NCBI RefSeq assembly: GCF_007097155.1
Contig: NZ_VJWA01000002.1
Location: 1,364,001 to 1,428,000, forward strand
From: Glacieibacterium frigidum
GTDB taxonomy: Bacteria; Pseudomonadota; Alphaproteobacteria; Sphingomonadales; Sphingomonadaceae
DNA length: 64,000 nucleotides
Direction of reading: 5' to 3'
Below the pieces are notes generated by a model. It was not told the DNA's origin. It saw only the letters and a program-made list of their open reading frames with translations, and made no database searches. The translations under genes and the position numbers were made by a program. Positions 17,204 through 25,024 of the stretch are shown piece after piece (position 1 is the first letter of the stretch; the number at the start of each line of letters is the position of its first letter).

Positions 17204-17220
17204 TTGCGAATCAATCGCAA
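17204..17220. promoter_or_regulatory. Fur-box-like palindrome, distal copy
   Basis: TTGCGAATCAATCGCAA repeats the proximal palindrome with identical arms, starting 36 bases further upstream, about 3.4 helical turns. Between the copies is an AT-rich stretch (17191-17203) in an otherwise GC-rich region, a plausible place for the -10 element of the receptor promoter. Two boxes would allow cooperative Fur binding. Confidence 0.65.
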
Positions 17221-17340
17221 ACTGTCGGCGTCTGCGAGCGTCATGCCGATGTGTGTGGCGCGCGTCGCACTCGATTGACCGCGCGGCGACGATCGGCAGC
17301 CGGCAGGCTTCGATCTCGCGCAGTGAGCATGCCGGCAGTG

Positions 17341-17415
17341 TGGTGACCCCTACGGGAATCGAACCCGTGCTTCAGCCGTGAAAGGGCCGCGTCCTAACCG
17401 CTAGACGAAGGGGCC
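17341..17415 (-). tRNA. tRNA-Glu (UUC), CCA encoded
   Basis: The reverse strand from 17415 begins GGCCCCTTCGTCTAGCGGTT, pairs with GGGGTC at the 3' end, carries the anticodon TTC in the loop CTTTCAC, the T-loop GGTTCGAATCC, discriminator A and an encoded CCA (17343-17341). All cloverleaf arms can be drawn. The acceptor stem contains one G-U pair at the second position. It stands alone between the iron operon and the PEP-CTERM gene. Confidence 0.96.
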
Positions 17416-17559
17416 TCAGCGGAGCGCGTGCTGCTAGGGCAGACGCCGCTCAGGGTCAAGCCGCCACTCTGCCGCAGATTTATTGCATCGGCGATACAAC
17501 CAATTACGTACATAGGCGTTATTCATAATAGTTGCGTAAGAGTAACCAGGGTAACGTAG

Positions 17560-18090
17560 ATGAGTAGCATTGCGTCGAAATTGTTGATGTGCGTCTGTGC
17601 CGGCGGAACCGGCGCGGCGGTCGTTCCCGTGTCGAAGGCGGTTCGAAACCAGGTTGCGCCGCGCCATGCCGCGGCACCCAAGCGCGTCGCACCGATGGCC
17701 GTCGCGGCCGCCGTGGCGCCGTGCGCGCCGGTCTTCGCGGGCGCCGGGTTGACGCCGAGCCTCGCCGGGCTGGGCGGTCTGTCGCCGATGGTGTCGCTCG
17801 GCAACGAGACGCCGCTGGCCATCGGGTCACCCGGGTCGCCGCTCGGCACGCCGGGCGCGGTCGGCGACATCCTCGCCACGACGGTCGGTGGCTTTACCAC
17901 AGTTGGCGGCGGCGGCGGCGGCGGCGGTGGCGGTGGTGGCGGCGGTGGCGGGACCGGCACGGGTGGTGGCGGCGGCGGCCTGCCGCCGGTGTCGAGCAAC
18001 GCGCCCGAGCCGACGACCTGGGCGCTGATGATCGGCGGTTTCGGCCTGGCCGGCGGCGCGATGCGCTACCGGCGGATGGCCGCGGCCTAA
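17560..18090 (+). CDS. PEPxxWA-CTERM sorting domain protein
   Basis: A 176-residue secreted protein with an AGGG site before the ATG. After an N-terminal hydrophobic segment come Ala/Pro-rich stretches and a run of glycines (about residues 112-147). The C-terminus is PEPTTWALMIGGFGLAGGAMRYRR: PEP motif, hydrophobic helix and basic tail, the sphingomonad PEPxxWA-CTERM signal handled by an exosortase. The protein is therefore likely cut and anchored or released at the surface. No exosortase or polysaccharide genes lie in the window. It converges on recJ with stops overlapping by two bases. Confidence 0.88.
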   Translation: MSSIASKLLMCVCAGGTGAAVVPVSKAVRNQVAPRHAAAPKRVAPMAVAAAVAPCAPVFAGAGLTPSLAGLGGLSPMVSLGNETPLAIGSPGSPLGTPGAVGDILATTVGGFTTVGGGGGGGGGGGGGGGGTGTGGGGGGLPPVSSNAPEPTTWALMIGGFGLAGGAMRYRRMAAA

Positions 18091-19850
18091 TCGGCGAAGG
18101 CGATATCGTCGAGGTGGAGTTCGGCGGCCGGGGTACGGCCCCAGTCGTCGCGCTTGACCCGGCCCGCCAGGTAGATCGGCCGCCGTCCCGCCGCGACAAG
18201 TGCGGCGCCCAGCGGTGCATCGGCCGAGCGGAACGCCATCGCCTTGACGCGGGCGCCGTCGGGGGCGACCGCGACGACGCGGACGTGCGCCTCGCCGACC
18301 ACCTTGCACTCGAGGATCGTCCAGGGTCCGCTCGCCACGCGCGGCTGCGGCCAGCCCTGGCCGTAAGGGCCTGCACCGTCGAGCGCCTCGCACAGGTCGA
18401 CGCAGACCCCGCGCGGGGAAACAGCAGCGTCCATCATCAGGCTGGCGGTCGCCCCCGCGCCCGCGACCTCGCTCGCGCAACGCTCGTTCAGGAATGCCGC
18501 GAACGCCGGGATGCCGCCGGGTGCGACGGTGACGCCCGCCGCCATCGCATGGCCGCCGCCCGCGATCAGCAGGCCGCGCTCCTTCGCCGCGAGCACCGCG
18601 CCGCCCAGATCGACGCCGGGTACCGACCGGCCCGACCCCTTGGCGCTGCCGTCGGGCTGCACCGACAGGATGATGACCGGGCGGTGGAGCCGGTCCTTGA
18701 CGCGGCTGGCGACGATGCCGACGACGCCGGGGTGCCACCCCTCGCCGGCGATCACCGCGACGGCGCCGCCGGCCTCGGCGGCGCGGGCAAGGGCTTCCTC
18801 GGTGACCTCGGCCTCAATGGCGCGGCGCTCGACGTTGAGCGCATCGAGTTCGGCGGCGAGCGCGGTCGCCTCCTGCGGGTCGTCGGTGGTCAGCAGCCGC
18901 ACGCCCAGGTCGGCGCGTCCCACGCGCCCGCCGGCATTGATGCGCGGCCCCAGCGCAAAGCCGAGATCATGGCACGCGGGCGCGCGCTCGATGCCGCTGA
19001 CCGCGATGAGCGCGTTGAGGCCGGGGTTGCGCCGCGCCGCCATGACCTTCAGCCCCTGCGCGACGAAAGCGCGGTTGAGGCCGGTCAGCGGCACGACGTC
19101 GGCGACCGTGCCGAGCGCGACGATGTCGAGCAGGTCCATCAGCTTCGGCTCGGGCCGCGCAGCGAAGAAACCCTCGGCGCGCAATGTCCGGACAACTGCG
19201 ACCGCGAGCAGGAACGCGACGCCGACCGCCGCCAGATGGCCGAACGCCGCGCCGTCCTCCTCGTCGAGACGGTTGGGGTTCACCACCGCGACGCAGCGCG
19301 GCAGCTCGGTCGAGGCGCGGTGATGATCGACGACGATGACGTCGAGCCCCGCGTCGCACGCCGCCGACAGCGCGTCGAACCCCTGCGTGCCGCAGTCGAC
19401 GGTGATCACCAGCTCGGCGCCCGCACCCTTCAACGCGCGCATCGCGTCGGCGCTGGGGCCATAGCCCTCAAGCAGCCGGTCGGGGATGTAGGTCGAGACC
19501 GTGCCGCCCAGCTGGCGGATCAGGCGGACGAGCACCGCGGCACTCGTCGCACCGTCGACGTCGTAATCGCCGAACACGACGATGGCCTGGGCCCCCTTGA
19601 CCGCATCGGCGACGCGGCGCGCGGCAACGTCCATGTCGCGAAAGATCGACGGGTCGGGCAGCCAGTCGCGGATCGTCGGCGCGCGCAGCCGGCTGAAATC
19701 CTGCGCGACGGCACCGCGCGCCCGGAACAGCTGCTCGACCAGTGCGTCAATGCCGCCGGCACCGTCGCCGCCCGCATCGGGCGCGACGCCGCCGCGCCAC
19801 TGCCACTGCTTGCCGAGGACCGATGCACGGACGTTGAAGACGGTGGACAT
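18087..19850 (-). CDS. recJ: single-stranded-DNA-specific exonuclease RecJ
   Basis: A 587-residue protein from the ATG at 19850 (MSTVFNVRASVLGKQW). The DHH phosphoesterase motifs are visible: FGDYDVDGATSAA, TVDCGTQG, VVDHHRA and, in the DHHA1 domain, GGHAMAAGV. RecJ degrades single-stranded DNA 5' to 3' in recombination and mismatch repair using Mn ions. In related genomes recJ often follows hom and glpX; here a receptor and two paralogous periplasmic genes separate it from glpX. It is antisense-adjacent to the PEP-CTERM gene. Confidence 0.96.
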   Translation of the reverse strand: MSTVFNVRASVLGKQWQWRGGVAPDAGGDGAGGIDALVEQLFRARGAVAQDFSRLRAPTIRDWLPDPSIFRDMDVAARRVADAVKGAQAIVVFGDYDVDGATSAAVLVRLIRQLGGTVSTYIPDRLLEGYGPSADAMRALKGAGAELVITVDCGTQGFDALSAACDAGLDVIVVDHHRASTELPRCVAVVNPNRLDEEDGAAFGHLAAVGVAFLLAVAVVRTLRAEGFFAARPEPKLMDLLDIVALGTVADVVPLTGLNRAFVAQGLKVMAARRNPGLNALIAVSGIERAPACHDLGFALGPRINAGGRVGRADLGVRLLTTDDPQEATALAAELDALNVERRAIEAEVTEEALARAAEAGGAVAVIAGEGWHPGVVGIVASRVKDRLHRPVIILSVQPDGSAKGSGRSVPGVDLGGAVLAAKERGLLIAGGGHAMAAGVTVAPGGIPAFAAFLNERCASEVAGAGATASLMMDAAVSPRGVCVDLCEALDGAGPYGQGWPQPRVASGPWTILECKVVGEAHVRVVAVAPDGARVKAMAFRSADAPLGAALVAAGRRPIYLAGRVKRDDWGRTPAAELHLDDIAFAD

Positions 19851-20001
19851 GGGCGGGAGTGTAGGCGCGCAGCCGCACGAAGTGAATCCCTCGGGCCTGC
19901 AACAAGCCTGCCATCTCGCGGTGGTTTTGGGCCCGTTCACGCGTAGTCGCCCCTAAAGCACTCATTCGGCCGGCAAAGACCGGCGTTCATAAGGTTTGGT
20001 C

Positions 20002-22425
20002 ATGCGTCTGTCCGTCGTGCTGCTGCTCTCCGCGTCCATCCTGGCGCCTGCCTTCGCGCAGGAAGTGCCCGCGCCCGCCGCCGCACCTGCCGCGCCCGCT
20101 GCGGCGGTACCGGCACCTTCGGCGGACGAAGAGGAGTCGATGGACGACGAGATCGTCGTCACCGCGTCGCGGCGCAATCTGGGTGCGGTCGTCGGCGACA
20201 TCACGCCCGAGGTGACGCTGAACGCCGCCGACATCCGCGCCTACGGGGTCAGCAATCTCGGCGAACTGCTCGAGGAGCTCAGCCCGCAGACGGGCAGCGT
20301 GCAGGGCCGCGGCGGCGAGGCGCCCGTCGTGCTGCTCGGCGGCCGCCGCATCAGCAGCTTCCGCGAAATTCGCGACCTGCCGCCCGAGGCCGTGGTGCGC
20401 GTCGAGATCCTGCCCGAAGAGGTCGCGCTGAAATATGGCTACCGCGCCGACCAGAAGGTCGTGAACTTCATCCTGCGCCAGCGCTTCCAGGCGATCACCA
20501 CCGAGGTCGAGACGCTGCAGGCTACCGCCGGCGGGCGCCAGGGTTACGAGGCCGACATCAATTACCTGCGCCTGGCGCCCGGCAGCCGCCTCAGCCTCGA
20601 CGCCGAATACGAGCGCCTGACTCCCCTGTTCGAGAGCGAGCGCAACGTCATCGAGGCCGACCCCGACCGCACCCTGTTGTCGAGCTCCGACGCGCTGAAA
20701 TTGAATGGTACGTACAACCGCACCATCCTCGGCAACGTCTCGGCGACGATCAGCGCCGAGCTGGAGGGCGCCGACACGACCGCGGCGCTGGGCCGTGCGG
20801 CGGACGGCTCGCAGCGGCTGCTGCGCGACGGCGAGACGCGTAACGCCAACGTCAATTATGCGCTGAACGGAAATATCAACAAATGGCGCTGGTCCTTGGA
20901 CGGCGGCTATACGCGCAACCAGTCGACGATCCTGACCGACCGCGACACCGTCACCGGCGTGGGCCGCGACCGCGCCCGGTCGGTGGCGACGACGCTGTCC
21001 AGCGTCGCCACGCTGGGCGGCGACCTGCTGACGCTGCCTGCCGGCTTCGTGTCGCTGACGCTGAAGGCGGGCTTCGACCTGCGCGACATCGCCAGCGAAT
21101 CGACGCGTGCCGGGGTGTTCACCGCGACCGACCTGTCGCGCGACCAGGGCAATGCGCAGGCCAACCTCGACGTGCCGCTGCTCGAGGACAGCGCGGTCGG
21201 CAACCTCAGCGTCAATCTGAACGGCCAGCTCGAGCAATTGTCCGATTTCGGCACGCTGACGACGCTCGGCTATGGCTTCACCTGGAAGCCGGTCGACGCG
21301 GTCCAGCTGATCGGCTCGATCACCGAGGAAGACGGCGCACCGTCGATCCAGCAGCTCGGCGACCCCGTGCTGGTGACGCCCAACGTGCGCGTGTTCGACG
21401 TCGTCACGGGCCAGACCGTCGACGTCACGCGGATCGAGGGCGGCAACCCCAACCTGCTGGCGGACAGCCGCCGCGTCATGAAGCTCGGCCTGACGGTCAA
21501 GCCGATCAAGGGCAGCGACCTGTCGGTGCTCGCGACCTACACCGACACGCGGATCGACAATCCGACCGCCAGCCTGCCGTCGCCGACGCCCGAGATCGAG
21601 GCGGCCTTCCCCGACCGGTTCGAGCGCGACAATGCCGGCAATCTGTTCCGCATCGACAGCCGCCCGCTCAATTTCGAGCGTAGCAAGCAGCGGTCGCTGC
21701 GCTGGGGCCTCAACTGGTCGAAGGCACTCGCCGGGCCGCCGCCGGTCGGCCCCGACGGCAAGCCGCTGACCGCCGAACAGATCGAGGAACGCCGTGCCGC
21801 CCGCCGCGACGAGCGCCAGGGTGCGCGCGGGGCCGGTGGACCCGGCGGCGAGCGCGGCGGCAGGGGCGGCGGTCCCGGCGGCTTCGGCGGGCCGGGCGGT
21901 GGTGGCGGCGGCGGCTTCGGTGGCGGTCGCGGCGGCCGCATCACGCTGGCGCTGTTCCACACCTGGCGGCTGGAGGACACGATCCTGATCCGCGAGGGCG
22001 TGCCCGAACTCGACCTGCTCGACGGCTCGGCGACGGGGTCGCGCGGCGGCCAGTCGCGGCACAGCGTCGAGCTGCGCGCCGGGATCAACAAGAACGGCCT
22101 CGGTGCGCGGGTCAACGCCGACTGGAACAGCGCGACGCGGATAACCGCCAACCGCTCGACCGGCCAGGCGTCGGCGCAGGACCTGCGCTTCGGCGCGCTG
22201 ACCACGGTCAACCTGCGGCTGTTCGCCGACCTGGGGCAACAGCGGAAGCTGGTGACCGCGGTGCCCTTCCTGCGCCGCTCGCGCGTCACGCTGGCGTTCG
22301 ACAATATCTTCGACCAGCGCCTCGACGTCCGCGATACCGCAGGCCTCGTGCCGATCGGCTACCAGCCCGACCTGCTCGACCCGCTCGGCCGCTCGGTCCG
22401 GGTCAGCTTCCGCAAGCTGTTCTGA
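20002..22425 (+). CDS. TonB-dependent receptor with glycine-rich insert
   Basis: An 807-residue receptor. The ATG at 20002 follows AAGG at a good distance, and the signal peptide ends at PAFAQ. An Ala/Pro-rich linker and a Ton-box-like DDEIVVTASRRN lead into a short plug (VVLLGGRRISSFREI, VVRVEILPEEVALKYGY, KVVNFILRQ) of the vitamin/oligosaccharide-receptor kind, and a barrel follows. At about residues 611-648 there is a run of Gly/Arg-rich sequence, unusual inside a barrel and probably an extracellular loop. It is followed on the opposite strand by two small proteins that also carry Ton-box-like motifs. Confidence 0.88.
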   Translation: MRLSVVLLLSASILAPAFAQEVPAPAAAPAAPAAAVPAPSADEEESMDDEIVVTASRRNLGAVVGDITPEVTLNAADIRAYGVSNLGELLEELSPQTGSVQGRGGEAPVVLLGGRRISSFREIRDLPPEAVVRVEILPEEVALKYGYRADQKVVNFILRQRFQAITTEVETLQATAGGRQGYEADINYLRLAPGSRLSLDAEYERLTPLFESERNVIEADPDRTLLSSSDALKLNGTYNRTILGNVSATISAELEGADTTAALGRAADGSQRLLRDGETRNANVNYALNGNINKWRWSLDGGYTRNQSTILTDRDTVTGVGRDRARSVATTLSSVATLGGDLLTLPAGFVSLTLKAGFDLRDIASESTRAGVFTATDLSRDQGNAQANLDVPLLEDSAVGNLSVNLNGQLEQLSDFGTLTTLGYGFTWKPVDAVQLIGSITEEDGAPSIQQLGDPVLVTPNVRVFDVVTGQTVDVTRIEGGNPNLLADSRRVMKLGLTVKPIKGSDLSVLATYTDTRIDNPTASLPSPTPEIEAAFPDRFERDNAGNLFRIDSRPLNFERSKQRSLRWGLNWSKALAGPPPVGPDGKPLTAEQIEERRAARRDERQGARGAGGPGGERGGRGGGPGGFGGPGGGGGGGFGGGRGGRITLALFHTWRLEDTILIREGVPELDLLDGSATGSRGGQSRHSVELRAGINKNGLGARVNADWNSATRITANRSTGQASAQDLRFGALTTVNLRLFADLGQQRKLVTAVPFLRRSRVTLAFDNIFDQRLDVRDTAGLVPIGYQPDLLDPLGRSVRVSFRKLF

Positions 22426-22429
22426 TCGC

Positions 22430-23197
22430 TTACTTCTTCACGACGAAGCCGTAGGGGATATAGACGAACAGCTCGGTATTGCTGACCTGCGTCCAGGCGA
22501 CGGCTTCGTCGAGGCCGGTGACCTCCACGCCCGCAGTCGGATAGAAGCTCGCCGCCTGCTTCGCGCCCGCCGCGATGCGGGCGTAGAGTTCGTCGCGGTA
22601 CTGCTCGGGCTTGATGATGGTCAGCGCGATGCCGCCCTTCTGCACGATCTGCGAGCGCCCCGTGGGGGGCACCGATTTGACGAAGCCGGCGATCTTCGCC
22701 TGGGCACCGCCGATCGAGCCGTCGAGCTTCGTCTTGACCTTCAGGCGGATTGTCGTGGTGCCGCTATAATCCTCGAACGCCGGCTTTGGCTTGTTGTCGC
22801 CATCGTCTTCGTCGTCATCGTCGTCGGGCTCGTCCTTGCCGGCGAGGCCCGGAAACTGGTCCTGCCAGTTGGCGCGCGTCACCTCGACGACCTCGAGCTG
22901 GCCGGTCACGAGGCTGAAGCCTTGGCGCCCGGCGCGGTCGATCGCGGCGAGCAGCATCGCCTGCACCTCGCGCTGGCGCATCGCGGCGTCGCGCGAGTCC
23001 GAGGTGATCTCGATATTGCGCACCGCCGAATCGGCGAGCCGCCTGAGGCCGATCACCGGCGGCGCGGTGGTGATCGTGACGGGGCTCGCCGCCACCCGCA
23101 TCCCGGTCACGATGATCTCGCCGCTACCCTCATCCTGCGCGGCGAGCGGCGCCGCGAGCAATGCAAGGCCAATGGCGGCGACGGCAGACGCTCGCAT
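22430..23197 (-). CDS. hypothetical periplasmic protein with Ton-box-like N-terminus (paralogue A)
   Basis: A 255-residue protein with a signal peptide (MRASAVAAIGLALLAAPLAA) and GGGGAGAA upstream of the ATG. The mature N-terminus has GEIIVTGMRVAA, resembling the Ton box of the receptors in this window, but no plug or barrel follows. Instead there is an alpha/beta region (VIGLRRLADSAVRNIEITSDSRDAAMRQREV) and a very acidic DEPDDDDDEDDGDNK segment near the middle. It is a paralogue of the next gene. I recall similar uncharacterised proteins in sphingomonads; a SIMPL-type (DUF541) relationship is possible but not secure. Confidence 0.78.
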   Translation of the reverse strand: MRASAVAAIGLALLAAPLAAQDEGSGEIIVTGMRVAASPVTITTAPPVIGLRRLADSAVRNIEITSDSRDAAMRQREVQAMLLAAIDRAGRQGFSLVTGQLEVVEVTRANWQDQFPGLAGKDEPDDDDDEDDGDNKPKPAFEDYSGTTTIRLKVKTKLDGSIGGAQAKIAGFVKSVPPTGRSQIVQKGGIALTIIKPEQYRDELYARIAAGAKQAASFYPTAGVEVTGLDEAVAWTQVSNTELFVYIPYGFVVKK

Positions 23198-23214
23198 GGC
23201 GGTTCTCCCCGGGC

Positions 23215-23922
23215 TCACTTGGGCACGATCGTGTAGCGATAGGGCAAATGCAGGAAGACCTCGGTGGGGCTGACCTGCGACCACACGACCTGGCCGTCGA
23301 TGCCCGTCACCTGCACCGCATAGTCGGAGCCGAACAGCGCGGCATGCCGCCGGGCGTCGTCCGCCACGGCTTTGGCGATCGCGTCGCGGTACTGGTCGGG
23401 ATCGACGATGGTCAGCGTTAAGGAGCCGGTGCGGTCGACTGCGCCGCGACCGGTGCGCGGGATGGCCTTCACGAAGGCGTCGATCCGCTGCCCGGCCGCC
23501 GCCGTCGAGCCCGCGAGCCTCACCTTCACCAGCAGCGTCGCCTGGCTGGTATCGACCCGGCCCGCCGAAAACAGCGGCAAGCTCTGGTAACCCGTTTTGG
23601 TCACGGGAGTCAGGTCGAAACCGCCAGTCACGAGCTCGACGCCCGCGCCCGCGGCCCGGTCGAGCGCCGCCGCCAGCATGGCGTGGATCTCGCGCTTGCG
23701 CACCTCGGCATCGCGCGCGTCGGACGAGAAGCTGACCTGCACCACCGCCGAATCGGCCTGCCGTCGCAGCCCAACGACCGGACGGTCCTGCCAAGCATAA
23801 GGCGCGTTCTGCCGGTTGGCGGTGACCAGCACCTCGCCGAGACCCGGCGGTTTGGTGTCCTGCGCGTGGACCGGCACGCTGGCCACACCCAGCGCCGTCG
23901 CAAACAAGAATGCCCGTCTCAT
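23215..23922 (-). CDS. hypothetical periplasmic protein with Ton-box-like N-terminus (paralogue B)
   Basis: A 235-residue protein from the ATG at 23922 with a signal peptide ending near VHAQ. The mature protein begins with GEVLVTANRQN, again Ton-box-like, followed by VVGLRRQADSAVVQVSFSSDARDAEVRKREIHAML, which aligns with paralogue A, and ends FLHLPYRYTIVPK versus FVYIPYGFVVKK. It lacks A's acidic insert. The two genes are 17 bases apart and form an operon, converging on the receptor gene. Function is unknown; a role with the TonB system is inferred from the motif and the neighbourhood. Confidence 0.78.
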   Translation of the reverse strand: MRRAFLFATALGVASVPVHAQDTKPPGLGEVLVTANRQNAPYAWQDRPVVGLRRQADSAVVQVSFSSDARDAEVRKREIHAMLAAALDRAAGAGVELVTGGFDLTPVTKTGYQSLPLFSAGRVDTSQATLLVKVRLAGSTAAAGQRIDAFVKAIPRTGRGAVDRTGSLTLTIVDPDQYRDAIAKAVADDARRHAALFGSDYAVQVTGIDGQVVWSQVSPTEVFLHLPYRYTIVPK

Positions 23923-23985
23923 GCCCGCCTCCCCCGCAGCCGAAGTGTCGACCAAGTCGACATCAAAAGCCAGCGGCAGGCGGCG

Positions 23986-24981
23986 TCAGCCGCGCTTCAC
24001 CGGCTCCGCGCGGCGCGTGCCGATGACGCGGCGCACCGTGCCCGAGGAGGCGCGCATGACGACGCTTTCGGTGGTGATCGTGCCGTCGCGGCGGCGCTTC
24101 ACGCCTTTCAGCAGAGAACCGTCGGTGACGCCGGTCGCGGCGAAGATCACGTCGCCCTGCGCCAGGTCCTCGAGGGCGTAGATGCGGTCGAGGTCGGTGA
24201 TGCCCCAGCGGCGCGCGCGGCCGCGCTCGTCGTCGTTGCGGAACACCAGCCGGCCCTGCATCTGGCCGCCGACGCAGCGCAGGGCTGCGGCCGCCAGCAC
24301 GCCCTCGGGGGCGCCGCCGCTGCCGATGTAGATGTCGATGCCCGTCTCCGGATCGGTTGTCGCGATGACCCCCGCGACGTCGCCGTCGCCGATCAGCATG
24401 ATGCCGCAGCCGAGCGACCGCAGCTCGGCGATCAGCGCCTCGTGGCGCGGGCGGTCGAGGACGCAGGCGATGATCTCGTGCGGCTGCACGCCCTTGGCGG
24501 CGGCGAGCGACTGGATATTCCACGTCGTCGACTTCGACAGGTCGATGGTGCCGTCGGGGTAGCCCGGGCCGATCGCCAGCTTGTCCATGTAGGTGTCGGG
24601 GGCGTTGAGCAGGCCCCCCTCTTCGGCGATGGCCAGCACGGCAAGGGCGTTCGGCCCGGCCTTGGCGGTGATCGTCGTGCCCTCCAGCGGGTCGAGCGCG
24701 ATGTCGATCTTGGGGCCGGTGCCCTGCGCGCGGCCGACCTTCTCGCCGATGTACAGCATCGGGGCCTCGTCGCGCTCGCCCTCGCCGATGACGATGGTGC
24801 CGTCGAAATCGAGCTGGTTCAGCGCGTCGCGCATCGCCTCGACCGCGGCGGCGTCGGCGGCATGCTCGTCGCCGCGCCCGATCTGCTTCGACGCGGCGAT
24901 CGCCGCATATTCGGTGACGCGCACCATCTCGAGGACGAGCACGCGGTCGAGGACCGCGCTGGCGGGGGCAGTGTTGGGCAT
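23986..24981 (-). CDS. glpX: class II fructose-1,6-bisphosphatase
   Basis: A 331-residue GlpX family protein. Visible motifs are FDGTIVIGEGERDEAPMLYIGE, the metal/phosphate-binding DPLEGTT, and GSGGAPEGVLAAAALRCVGGQMQGRL. It dephosphorylates fructose-1,6-bisphosphate in gluconeogenesis, with Mn or Mg. It lies 43 bases downstream of hom on the same strand and is probably co-transcribed with it. Confidence 0.96.
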   Translation of the reverse strand: MPNTAPASAVLDRVLVLEMVRVTEYAAIAASKQIGRGDEHAADAAAVEAMRDALNQLDFDGTIVIGEGERDEAPMLYIGEKVGRAQGTGPKIDIALDPLEGTTITAKAGPNALAVLAIAEEGGLLNAPDTYMDKLAIGPGYPDGTIDLSKSTTWNIQSLAAAKGVQPHEIIACVLDRPRHEALIAELRSLGCGIMLIGDGDVAGVIATTDPETGIDIYIGSGGAPEGVLAAAALRCVGGQMQGRLVFRNDDERGRARRWGITDLDRIYALEDLAQGDVIFAATGVTDGSLLKGVKRRRDGTITTESVVMRASSGTVRRVIGTRRAEPVKRG

Positions 24982-25024
24982 GAAGGCTCCGGATGGTTCG
25001 CCCGACGGCCTAGGCGCGCCCTTA

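Noticed and set aside
17905-17960. GGCGGC/GGTGGC microsatellite
   Set aside because: It encodes the in-frame poly-Gly linker of the PEP-CTERM protein; no sign of frameshift at this locus.
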